Position numbers and translations under genes: made by a program
Shown here: in pieces, positions 16,229-24,267 of the stretch
Position numbering within the stretch: position 1 is the first letter of the stretch
Layout of the letters: every line of letters starts with the position of its first letter
Origin: Cohnella rhizosphaerae
GTDB lineage: Bacteria > Bacillota > Bacilli > Paenibacillales > Paenibacillaceae
Direction of reading: 5' to 3'
Assembly (NCBI RefSeq): GCF_029525575.1
Contig: NZ_JAPDIA010000001.1
Coordinates: forward strand, 620,001-684,000
Length of the DNA stretch: 64,000 nucleotides
The notes under the pieces: model-generated
The model's input: only the letters and a program-made list of their open reading frames with translations
What the model was told of the DNA's origin: nothing
Databases searched by the model: none

Positions 16229-17052
16229 TCCGTCGCTCCCCTCTGTGCTTTGACGTACGCACGAATGGCCGCCTCCGACGGATAGGGCTGCCGCTCCAGC
16301 GGAATCATTTGAACGCGCTCGGTGCCATCCGCATCCGAATATTCAAGCCGGAGCCGCATCGAGACGGGCTGCAGGTAAAGCTGCGAATCCGCCGGAACGT
16401 GAAAATTTGAGATGAACGATATCGACTCGTCAGCCTCGACCGCTTGCGGAAAGACGACGGCCTCTTTTCCCGCATGCAGTTCATACGTAAAGGTGGAGCC
16501 CAGCTCGTTCAAAAAAGCGGAGCTGAAGCCGTTGAGAGTGACAGGTTTATCCACCTGAAAGGCGGCCGTCTGCGTCCCGTTCGAAGATGAAGAACTGTTC
16601 GTCTGGCTGATCGAACCGCCGCTCGCCCAATCCCCCCGGTACACGATCATCTCGCCGATATCCGCTTTTCCCCGCGTGCCATCGCTGTAGTATACGTCGA
16701 CCGAATGGATCGTAAGCGGCGGCGCCTTCCCGAACGGCGTATCGTCCGAATCCCCGTTGAAATGCCCGATCAACCGATATATCCTCTGATTCCGGAACGT
16801 CATATATTCCGAGACCGGATAAAACTGCAGCGCCGACAGCCCCTCGATCGAGACCGACAGGGGCAGCCGCTTGTCGTCATTGTTCGTGATGTAATACAGC
16901 CAGAAAGCGTCCCCGGGCGAAGCGGTCGCCTCGATGCGATGCGATAAGAAGCGACCTTCCGGCAGCCGGTTCGTTTGATGCGAATAAAGGTTGTAGCCCC
17001 AGCTTGCGACAATAAGGACGACGACGATCCATACAACGTACGACTTCCGCAA
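16225..17052 (-). CDS. uncharacterised membrane-anchored protein
   Basis: The 275-residue protein has an N-terminal signal-anchor (MRKSYVVWIVVVLIVASWGY) with two following charged residues, so the rest is predicted outside the membrane. The exported part is soluble, contains a Ser/Asn-rich linker (QTNSSSSSNGTQT) around residue 155, and ends in the charged segment YPSEAAIRAYVKAQRGATE. There are no cysteines or catalytic motifs that I can assign. It is coupled to the downstream membrane protein by a 4-bp overlap, so the two may act as a pair. Function unknown. Confidence 0.72.
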   Translation of the reverse strand: MRKSYVVWIVVVLIVASWGYNLYSHQTNRLPEGRFLSHRIEATASPGDAFWLYYITNNDDKRLPLSVSIEGLSALQFYPVSEYMTFRNQRIYRLIGHFNGDSDDTPFGKAPPLTIHSVDVYYSDGTRGKADIGEMIVYRGDWASGGSISQTNSSSSSNGTQTAAFQVDKPVTLNGFSSAFLNELGSTFTYELHAGKEAVVFPQAVEADESISFISNFHVPADSQLYLQPVSMRLRLEYSDADGTERVQMIPLERQPYPSEAAIRAYVKAQRGATE

Positions 17053-17103
17053 ACGATCTCCCCTTTCCCATTCACCGTTCCCCTTGCCTATTATCCGACG
17101 CGC

Positions 17104-17955
17104 TCAACCGTCCAGCCGCGTCCAGGTTGTCCGCACGTATCCAAGCTTCATCCCGGCCCGCTCCATATTCCGATGGCTCTGGGACAAGTACGCGCATTGG
17201 CTCGCTGCGATCCCGCACCCTCTCCGGTGCGCCTCGTCGATTCTGGCGTCCAGCAACCGCCGGTGAAGCCCTCTGTTCCTGTATTCCGGCAGAACGGCCG
17301 CGAAGGTGAACGAGGCTTTGTCGCCTTGGGTAAAAAGAACGCCGGCGGCGGCAGCGACGCCATCCGCATAGGCAAGATAAAACTGCCAGCCCGGGCGCCC
17401 GTACAGCACGCGATTATTCGCCGCGACAGGCGGAATTCCCGCCTCCGGCAGGCCGGTCGCCCTGCAGTGAATGGCCGCGTACAGCTCCATTTGACCTTCC
17501 CGGAGCGCTTCGATCGAGATCGTGCCCGAACCCGCGTCCGAATCCTGAGCCGAGCCCGCCCCCGCCCGTCTCTCTTCTCTTCGCTCGGGCCGCATATACA
17601 TAGAAGTATGAGTGCCGGAGGGATAAAATCCCGCTTCGGTCAGCTTCCTGAGCAGATTCGGGCTCGCCAGGGCAGGCACCGCTTCGAATTGAACGGCGCG
17701 CTCCCTTTCTTCATAGAACGCAACGATCGATTCAATCTCGTCCGCATCCGCCTCGGAGAGTCCTTTTACCGTGTTAAAGGCAGGCCAAGGCATCGTCTTG
17801 CTGTAAAAGCCTACGGCATTTCCGAATCGCGCGATCTCCACGCCTTCGGGGTTGCCCGGCCTGCCTTGAATCGCCCGCATGCGATCCGTCATAAATTCGA
17901 TCTCCGACGCTTCGATATCGCGGACGAGCGCGAGCGACGGCAGTAATCCGTTCAT
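17104..17955 (-). CDS. GNAT-family N-acetyltransferase
   Basis: The 283-residue protein has a C-terminal GNAT core. The acetyl-CoA-binding motif A reads FAAVLPEYRNRGLHRRLLDA (R/Q-x-x-G-x-G/A form, here RNRGLH), preceded by the beta-strand YLAYADGVAAAAGVLFTQGD and followed by AGMKLGYVRTTWTRLDG. The N-terminal ~130 residues form a second, degenerate GNAT-like half (RFGNAVGFYSKTMPWPAFNT), so this may be a tandem-GNAT protein. It is a single gene, 51 bp downstream of the 17052 start region and in the same direction. The acceptor substrate is unknown. Confidence 0.82.
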   Translation of the reverse strand: MNGLLPSLALVRDIEASEIEFMTDRMRAIQGRPGNPEGVEIARFGNAVGFYSKTMPWPAFNTVKGLSEADADEIESIVAFYEERERAVQFEAVPALASPNLLRKLTEAGFYPSGTHTSMYMRPERREERRAGAGSAQDSDAGSGTISIEALREGQMELYAAIHCRATGLPEAGIPPVAANNRVLYGRPGWQFYLAYADGVAAAAGVLFTQGDKASFTFAAVLPEYRNRGLHRRLLDARIDEAHRRGCGIAASQCAYLSQSHRNMERAGMKLGYVRTTWTRLDG

Positions 17956-18251
17956 AGAGAATGCCTCCAGGAATAAGATTCATCCCCTGATTTTACCACT
18001 CTCTGTTCGCGAATGACTACAGGATCTCGCTCTTGAATGAAATGTCTGCTGAATTTGCGCGGAACTAAAATTGTTTAAACAACGGGAGACGTACCACAAG
18101 TAACGGCAAGTTTTTAGGGAAAAATCTCGAAGGAGCCTTCAATAACACGTTGACCGGCATGGGGTGGGCAAGGGCTGCGCTCAACGGAAATTCGGCGCAA
18201 ACGGGCTTGTGCGAGGTTTTTGGGCTTGCGCTTTTCTAGACATGCCTCATA
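17956..18251. other. gene-free stretch with a palindrome and one copy of a 30-bp dispersed repeat
   Basis: The stretch holds a perfect 12-bp palindrome (TTGTTTAAACAA, 18071-18082). It also holds ATTTTACCACTCTCTGTTCG with ten further matching bases at 17990-18019, which recurs with four changes at 19508-19537. No coding frame with a ribosome binding site was found. Confidence 0.5.
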
Positions 18252-18285
18252 AAACGGACTAGCGTAATGCCGCGCTAGTGCGTTT
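18252..18285 (-). terminator. terminator of the HxlR gene (overlaps its 3' end)
   Basis: AAACGGACTAGCG (18252-18264) pairs with CGCTAGTGCGTTT (18273-18285) apart from one mismatch. On the minus strand it is followed by TTTTATG. Confidence 0.6.
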
Positions 18286-18634
18286 CTGTTTGTTCATTAT
18301 TCTCCTCTTTGAGCCGCTTTCGCTCCACATGGGACGCTCCCCATTGATGTAAGACTTCCAGAATTGGAGACAGGCTCATGCCGTATTCCGTGATGGAGTA
18401 TTCCACTTTCGGCGGGATCTGCGGATAAATGACTCGTTTAACGAGCTCTTCCTCCTCCAATTCGCGCAGATGGAGCGTAAGCATCCTTTGCGTGATATCA
18501 GGCAGTAATCTTCTTAGCTCATTGAACCGCAGCGGTTTGCCTTGAAGCAAATGGTAAAGAATCATCGGTTTCCACTTGCCGACGATCGAATCCAGCGCCG
18601 CAACGAATTGACATGGGACAGGGTTCCTTTGCAT
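18275..18634 (-). CDS. HxlR-family winged-helix regulator
   Basis: The 119-residue protein has the family signature: Cys8 in NPVPCQFVAAL, IVGKWKPMILYHLLQGKPLR, FNELRRLLPDITQRMLTLHL, LEEEELVKRVIYPQIPPKVE and YSITEYGMSLSPILEVLHQW. HxlR proteins of this YodB/HypR-like kind often sense quinones, diamide or reactive aldehydes through the N-terminal Cys and repress an oxidoreductase. Here the divergent neighbour is an azoreductase, exactly that arrangement in Bacillus (YodB-AzoR1). The regulatory link is inferred from this parallel. Confidence 0.9.
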   Translation of the reverse strand: MQRNPVPCQFVAALDSIVGKWKPMILYHLLQGKPLRFNELRRLLPDITQRMLTLHLRELEEEELVKRVIYPQIPPKVEYSITEYGMSLSPILEVLHQWGASHVERKRLKEENNEQTETH

Positions 18635-18701
18635 GTGTTGGCCTCCGTTACAGTACTCTTTTTCATACTATACCACATTATTGTGCCTACTATAAATAAG
18701 T

Positions 18702-18738
18702 AAGTACATAATATATGATCAGTCTTGAAAGTGTACTT
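18702..18738. promoter_or_regulatory. candidate HxlR operator in the hxlR-azoR divergent promoter
   Basis: AAGTACA (18702-18708) and TGTACTT (18732-18738) form a perfect 7-bp inverted repeat with 23 bp between. The spacer between the genes is AT-rich (TATAAATAAG, ATAATATATG). HxlR regulators bind such inverted repeats. The spacing is wide, so this is tentative. Confidence 0.4.
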
Positions 18739-18768
18739 GATTTTATTACAGAAAGGAAGTTTTGATTC

Positions 18769-19401
18769 ATGGCAACTGTATTGTACATCACCGCACATCC
18801 CCTCGATCCTCAGGAATCTTTTAGCCTCGCGGTAGGTAAAGAATTTATTGAAGCGTACCGCGAAGCTAATCCAACAGATGAAGTCGTTCATTTGGATCTG
18901 TACAAAGAGAATATTCCGCAAATCGATGCAGATGTTTTGCATGGTTGGGAAAAGCTTCGGTCGGGTTCGTCTCTCGATCAACTGTCCGAAGCCGAGCAAT
19001 CAAAAGTAGTTCGGCTTGACGCGATTGTCGATCAATACGTGGCTGCCGATAAGTACGTGTACGTTTCTCCAATGTGGAATTTCTCGATCCCGCCGGTTTT
19101 GAAAGCATACACGGATACGACTTCAATTCCGGGCAAGACATTCAAATATACCAAGAATGGTCCTGTAGGTCTGTTGTCCGGCAAGAAAGCCTTGCACATT
19201 CAAGCTAGCGGTTCCGTTTATTCGGAAGGTCCTCTTGCTGAAGTTGAAATGGGATACAGCTATCTGAAAAAGATTTTGCAGTTCTATGGGATTCAATCTT
19301 TAGAGGCCATTTTTGCTGAAGGAACGGCATCGTCAGAGCGGGCTCCAGTGATTAAAGAAGAAGCAATTGCGCATGCTAAGGAGGTTGCCAAACGTTTCTA
19401 A
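18769..19401 (+). CDS. azoR: FMN-dependent NADH-azoreductase
   Basis: The 210-residue flavodoxin-like fold carries the AzoR landmarks. These are VLYITAHPLDPQESFSLAVG (phosphate-binding loop), VSPMWNFSIPPVLKAYTDTT (flavin and active-site loop, with PMWNF), and ALHIQASGSVYSEGP (second FMN loop). The start is ATG 18769, behind AAAGGAAG. The family reduces quinones and azo compounds with NADH and detoxifies quinones. Codon use is visibly less GC-rich than in most neighbours. Divergent transcription with an HxlR regulator suggests induction by electrophiles. No frame breaks. Confidence 0.93.
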   Translation: MATVLYITAHPLDPQESFSLAVGKEFIEAYREANPTDEVVHLDLYKENIPQIDADVLHGWEKLRSGSSLDQLSEAEQSKVVRLDAIVDQYVAADKYVYVSPMWNFSIPPVLKAYTDTTSIPGKTFKYTKNGPVGLLSGKKALHIQASGSVYSEGPLAEVEMGYSYLKKILQFYGIQSLEAIFAEGTASSERAPVIKEEAIAHAKEVAKRF

Positions 19402-19403
19402 TA

Positions 19404-19433
19404 ACTCCTGAGTCCGGTACTCGCCGATCAATA
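19404..19433. repeat. solo unit of the compound intergenic element
   Basis: AACTCCTGAGTCCGGTACTC and the next ten bases match the end of compound element A (CCTGAGTCCGATACTCGCTG at 12991). It lies immediately after the azoR stop. Confidence 0.6.
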
Positions 19434-19463
19434 AAGCCACGCAGCTTTCCGGCTGCGTGGCTT
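19434..19463 (+). terminator. intrinsic terminator after azoR
   Basis: A perfect 12-bp stem AAGCCACGCAGC/GCTGCGTGGCTT with a six-base loop lies 33 bp after the azoR stop. There is only a weak T tract on the plus strand. On the minus strand it follows the GerAB gene end as well. Confidence 0.7.
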
Positions 19464-19507
19464 CGTTCGATAACGCGATTTCTAACGATCACGTGACTTC
19501 GTTCAAT

Positions 19508-19537
19508 ATTTTACCACTCCCTGCTCACGAATGACGA
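19508..19537. repeat. second copy of the 30-bp dispersed repeat
   Basis: It matches 17990-18019 at 26 of 30 positions (ATTTTACCACTCCCTGCTCA and on). It lies just beyond the GerAB stop codon. Confidence 0.5.
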
Positions 19538-19547
19538 TATGCGCCGT

Positions 19548-20643
19548 TCAACCCGGCTTCGCCGAAAAACGCGAGATGACGAAGACGAGCGTGATGTACG
19601 CGAACACCAGAAACTCGCCTGTCTTCGCATACATGTCGATCAGTTTCCTCGTAACTCCGGGATCTTTGTCCAAAAAAAAATAAAATCAAGAATAACGCCA
19701 GCGCGCCGGCCAGCGCATATCTCGGTCTCACCCGCAGTTGCTGCTTTAGGCTATGGCAGGCGGCCCAGAGGCCGAGCGAGATGTTCGACACCATTTTGAG
19801 CAGCCATAAATTGAGAACGACGTATTCGAGACGCTGCATGAGCGGCACGTGAATGATAGAGACGATGCTTAGCGTCGGCCAGACGGTCTCCTTCAACTGC
19901 TGCGGGCTGAAAAACATGATCGCGATCAGCAGCATGACGATATAGATGAAGGCGGCCGCGCCTGCGGACAGGTAAGCCCATTTGGCGGAGCGGGCGCCGT
20001 CCTTCATGTACGGATACACGGCCATAAGCGCCACGCAGCCCAAAAATTGCTGGGCCATCAGCCTGGTCGAGCCGAAGATCGCGGCTGCGCCGTGATCGAT
20101 CGCCGGCATCAGATTTTGCGGATGCAAAAATGGAAAGACGAGCACCGTCTGCGGCAGCACGAACAAAAAGATGCTGAGCGTCCCCCAGAAGCATATGCCG
20201 GCAACCGTCTGAATCCCGCCAGACACCGTATAGTACAGCAAAATGAAGATGCAGAGCACGAGCGGCCACTGATTCATTTCCGGAAATATCCACACCTCGA
20301 TCACCTGCAAATAAAAGCGAAGCGTCAAAAACGCGCCCCACAAAAAATACAAGACGAAGCACAGATTCAAAGCCGCGCCGACTACAGGTCCGAAATACCG
20401 CTTGTTGACGGCCACAAGATTGGCCCCGGCGGCTTCCTGACGCGCGAGGATGCCGTACATCATCCAGATCATAAAGACAATGAACAGCGACGCCGCCAAC
20501 ACGGCGATCCACGTATCCTGCTCCGACAGCGCCGCGACATGCCGCTGAAAATCCATAAGTCCCGCTCCGACAAGGCTGACGTAAAGCAAGAAAAACAGAT
20601 GGATGGCCGACAGCGTATACTTGTCGCTTTTCGTCGTGTCCAA
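19548..20643 (-). CDS. gerKB: GerAB-type spore germination protein (amino-acid permease fold), one frame break
   Basis: This is a polytopic membrane protein of the GerAB/APC family, with about ten segments. The sequence begins LDTTKSDKYTLSAIHLFFLL, contains GLMDFQRHVAALSEQDTWIA and FGSTRLMAQQFLGCVALMAV, and ends in ARFSAKPG-type basic residues. The start TTG 20643 is chosen for the GAGGAGG just upstream; the longer open frame upstream is unlikely. Near the C-terminus nine T's on the coding strand (plus A's 19672-19680) break the frame. With eight it reads FFLDKDPGVTRKLIDMYAKT and stops at 19548, giving 364 residues, the usual size. It is the third gene of an A-C-B germinant receptor operon, working in the inner spore membrane to bind the germinant. 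The symbol follows the gerK gene order only. Confidence 0.85.
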
Positions 20644-20663
20644 GAACGCCCCTCCTCGCTGCT

Positions 20664-21763
20664 TTAATCGATCGTCCCGCTCTGCATCAGCTTCGCGCGC
20701 ACGCGCACTTCGGTTTTCATCGACGGATAGGACGCATAGAACGCCTCTCTGTCCCAATGCCGCCGATGCGTCCGGGCGTAATCGCCGAAGCCGGCCGGAT
20801 CGATGCGCAGCTTTTGACACTTTGCAATAAAATCGGATAAGCCTGTCTGGATGAACCGTTCGATCGTACGCTCCATCTGCTCGGCTTGCGATGCATCCTC
20901 GATGCTCACCGATTCCGAGATGCTCTTGATGCCGACGGTCATCTGCAGCGCGATCTTGAAGGAAGGCGCCGGGCCGTTCGTGCGGAGCGTCCAGGAGGGA
21001 CGGGAATTCAAAATGCGCAGCAGCAAAAACTGATCCTCGCCCTCCTTCTCCCCGAGCGAAACGAGCAGCATGCCGGCGCGCGTCCTCTCGGATAGCAGCT
21101 TCAAATACAGCATTTCCGCACCTTTGGCGACGGCGATCATCCGATCCTCCTTGAACAGGGCGACCCCTCCCGCCTGCGGCCGATGGCGGCTGTCCATCGT
21201 GATATAGGGCAAGAAAAATCGCGGCCTTCGCCGTAATAGCTGTACATCACCTCCTGCAGATTTTTCCCCGGCAGCTCGGCCGTTCTCGAATTCTGCTCGA
21301 TCATGCTCGTAAGAAACAGCGTATCGTCGGAGTCGGCGGTCGCCGCCATCGTCTCTCTCGCGGACGTATCCGCGACGGCCAGCAAACAGCGGTTCTGAAC
21401 CTTCACGTCGCGGGACAGCATCTTCAGCACATGCGCGATGCCATGCTCGGCATACGCTTTGCCGAAGAGCATGAGCTTCATCTGGCCGTATTCGATCGGC
21501 TTGTTGGTCTGACGATTCAGCAGCGGCACCATATCGAAGCTGTTGTACGACGCCGTCTCGAGCAGCTTGAGCTTGGTCTTGTCCTGCTCGGTATACTCCC
21601 CGACCAGCATGCTCGTCACGATCTTTCCGTCCTGCCTGTCGTAGCCCGCCGTCTGGACGAGCGAGATCCGGTCCACGATCTGCGAGCTGCCGCAGCCGCA
21701 CAGGGCGAGCGTCAGCAACGACAGCGCAGCAGCCCGACGGACCTTTTTCCATGTTGCCCGCAT
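20664..21763 (-). CDS. gerKC: GerAC-type spore germination lipoprotein, one frame break
   Basis: The N-terminus is a lipoprotein signal (LSLLTLALCGCGSS, lipobox LCGC). It is followed by the Ger(x)C start IVDRISLVQTAGYDRQDGKI, LLNRQTNKPIEYGQMKLMLF and GKNLQEVMYSYY. The frame breaks where five T's on the coding strand (plus A's 21214-21218) should be six. Then it reads RDFFLPYITMDS and VALFKEDRMIAV, and ends RVRAKLMQSGTID at 20664. The repaired length is 366 residues, normal for the family. This is one of the few sites where a base is missing rather than extra. GerAC proteins are anchored on the outer face of the inner spore membrane as the third receptor subunit. Confidence 0.87.
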
Positions 21764-21769
21764 CCATGC

Positions 21770-23255
21770 TCACTCCTCGTCAAAGTCGTTGGATCTCCGC
21801 TCGGGCTTCGGCTTGTAACGCAGCTTCGAAGACGGCTTCAGGTAGGAAGGCCGCGAGCCAGTAACGGAATAAGAGGATCGCACCAGGCTGTCCTTCAAAT
21901 CTTTGGCCCGGACGGGGAAAAACGGGACGGTATACGGATACCCGAGCGATCGGAGCCTGGACAGATGCACGAGCAGGAAGCAGACGCCCATCGCGATGCC
22001 CAGACTGCCCCACGCCGCTGCGAGCAGGATGATGGGAAAACGCAAAAAGCGGATCGCGTTGGACATTTTGTAGATCGGCGTGACAAAGGATGTGAGCGCG
22101 GACAGCGACACGATGATGATCAAAATGTTGCTGGTGAGCGAAGCCTCGACCGCCGCCTGGCCGAGAATGACGCCGCCGACGATGCCGAGCGACTGCCCGA
22201 TGCGGCTTGGCAGGCGCGCGCCGGCTTCGCGGAGGAACTCGACGGTGATCTCCAGGAAGAGCACCTCGAGAAACGGCGCGAACGGCACGTTTTCCCGGGA
22301 GTAGATCAGCCGGCCGAGCAGCTCCTTCGGAATGACTTCGTAATGGTACGTCATCAGCGCCACATAGAAGGAGGAGGCGAACAACGAAAAAATAACGCCG
22401 AAAATGCGAATCATCCGGAAAAAAAGAACCTAAAACCCAAGGCAGAAAATAGTCTTCCGGCGAAAGGAAAAAATCGAACAGCGTGGACGGACCGGTGATG
22501 AAGTACGGCGAGCCTTCGCTGATCACGGCCACCTGTCCCGTGATCAGCGCGTAGACGACCCGGTCCCGGCGCTCGGTCGTCGTGAACAGCGGGAACGGCG
22601 TCCTTGAATTGTCCGCGATGATCTGGTCGAGCTGCGAGGTGTCGAAAACGACGTCGAAGTCGATGTCGCGCAGACGCTTCTCCATCTTCGCGACATTCTC
22701 GTCGTTCGCGATGCCGTCGATATACAGCATGGCGACTCTCGAGCGGGAGACGCTGCCCACGACGATCTCCTTGAGCAGCAGATCCGGCGTGTTCAACTGC
22801 GCGCGCAGCAGATGGATGTTTGTATCGAGGTCCTCGATGAAGCCGATCTTCGGACCGACGACGCTGAACTCCATGTCGGTCTCGTTGCTCGCACGCAGCC
22901 CTTTCTTGGCCGGCAGCGGGACGAGGGCGCATTCGCCCTCCGGATCGTTGCCGGGATAGGCGAGCAGATAGCCCTTGAAAATAAGCTTGCGTAACCGCTC
23001 CGGGTCGGGATCGGTCTCGACGCCGTCCATCGGGACATGCGCGAGCAGCGACTTCAGATCGCTGCTCTCCTTCGCCTGCGTCGAGGCTTGCAGCGCATGC
23101 AGAAGATGGCCGAGCGCCTCCTCGTCGATCAGCGTTTTATAGTAAGAGAAGCTGAAGCTGATTTTCCCGGTCGTTAAAGGCGTCGTCACAAAATCTACGG
23201 AGCGCTTGCAGCTGTCGAGGACGGCCGTCCTGGTGTCCCATTGTTGTTCCGGCAT
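21770..23255 (-). CDS. gerKA: GerAA-type spore germination protein, one frame break
   Basis: The N-terminal soluble half starts MPEQQWDTRTAVLDSCKRSV. It has DMEFSVVGPKIGFIEDLDTN, then DNSRTPFPLFTTTERRDRVV, and ISEGSPYFITGPSTLFDFF. The C-terminal half has four to five membrane segments with EVIPKELLGRLIYSRENVPF, SRIGQSLGIVGGVILGQAAV and SNAIRFLRFPIILLAAA. The tail is basic. The start ATG 23255 is set by GGAGGG seven bases upstream. Seven T's on the coding strand (plus A's 22419-22425) should be six, giving FFRMIRIFGVIFSLFAS and a 494-residue protein. It is the first gene of the receptor operon. GerA receptors respond to amino acids or sugars; the ligand is not predictable here. Confidence 0.9.
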
Positions 23256-23340
23256 AAGCATCCCTCCGTTGGCCGGCTGCTCCCGCCTTTTCCAGTAGTA
23301 TCCGGTTATCGGGGGGGCTTTATGCACGGGGCCGATCCGC

Positions 23341-23384
23341 AAAAAGCTCCGCCGGCAGGCTGGGCCTGAGGGCGGAGCTTTTTT
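23341..23384. terminator. terminator between the small unknown gene and the germination operon
   Basis: AAAAAGCTCCGCC (23341-23353) pairs perfectly with GGCGGAGCTTTTT (23371-23383). It follows the stop of the minus-strand gene at 23399 by 15 bp and precedes the gerA-type promoter. Confidence 0.85.
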
Positions 23385-23398
23385 GGATGAACCTTGTT

Positions 23399-23800
23399 TT
23401 ATTCGACCAGCCGGACCGCGAGCTGCACGTTGGCGCCAGGATCGGGAAACATCAACGTTCGATCGCCGATGTCGCCGCGCCATGCCGGGGCGCGTACCGC
23501 CGTCGTTTACGTTTTTGGTACCGGTTCCGCCCTTCTGGGCGTTGTATCTCCGGGAGATGCCGCCTACGGACAGATTCGAGATCTGCCCCATATTGGCGAC
23601 GTTAAATTTTGAAATTCTCGCAGCATAGTTGCGCTGCACGAACCGAATGTCTACCGACAGCACGTTGATGAGGCGATCGTCGTCATGCAGATCCAGCATG
23701 ACCGGCATATTGATCGCCGCCTGGAAGCCTGCAGCGCAACGGCATCGATCATGCCCGATTTATAAAGGTTGGAGCGAAGGTTGGCTTCGCGGTCTTCCAT
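23399..23800 (-). CDS. small hypothetical protein, two compensating frame breaks
   Basis: No single open frame covers this region, but a coherent protein emerges if one base is added near 23729 and one removed near 23495. Its segments are MEDREANLRSNLYKSGMIDA (start ATG 23800), AAINMPVMLDLHDDDRLINV, DIRFVQRNYAARISKFNVAN, ISNLSVGGISRRYNAQKGGT and GDIGDRTLMFPDPGANVQLA, ending AVRLVE at a TAA (23399-23401) just before a strong terminator. That gives 133 residues. The start is uncertain: there is no good ribosome binding site and the frame may extend upstream through a 14-bp duplication (23855-23882). I do not recognise a family. The match of frame end and terminator is the main support. Confidence 0.5.
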
Positions 23801-23915
23801 CGAAGTTGAAGCATTATTGGGACTTTGCCCATTGGCTTGCGGACTGTTGTCGCTCGCATATCGTCGCTCGCATATCGTCGCCCACGCCCGCCCACGCCGC
23901 CTATTTGCAGAAATG

Positions 23916-24102
23916 CCTGCAAATTTACATCTTTATTTGCCGATGTCAGCTCTTTTAGACTGAAAAGATGCAAATTTACATTTATTTTTCTTCAGCTGCC
24001 GCATTTCCGGCTTGTGCTTTGAATTTACCTGCACATTTGCATCTTTTTCATCGCGCGTTGTTGATCCGAAAAAAAATACCTGTATGAATGCAGTTTTATC
24101 GA
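23916..24102. repeat. AT-rich degenerate repeat with ~51-bp period, about four units
   Basis: CTGCAAATTTACATC (23917) recurs as ATGCAAATTTACATT (23968, +51) and then as diverged forms near 24018. CCTGCACATTTGCATCTTTT (24030) and CCTGTATGAATGCAGTTTTA (24081) are 51 bp apart. The block is clearly AT-richer than its surroundings. It lies between the SLH gene end and the small hypothetical gene. I see no gene in 23801-24267. Confidence 0.55.
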
Positions 24103-24267
24103 CCTGCAACACGACCGAGAAGAGCCGGCACCCCAAATGCGCGCTTACCTGCCCGCAAACCGCCGCCGAATTTTTGAGGAGCCGGCCAAATTGCTCGATG
24201 ATGGGGAACGGCCGCCGAACGCAAAGAGAGCGGATCGCTCCGCTCTCGCTTGTTGTATAACGTATTT

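Noticed and set aside
18071..18082. The palindrome TTGTTTAAACAA as a phage attachment site or replication origin element
   Set aside because: It is a single short palindrome without integrase, duplicated core or DnaA-box cluster nearby.
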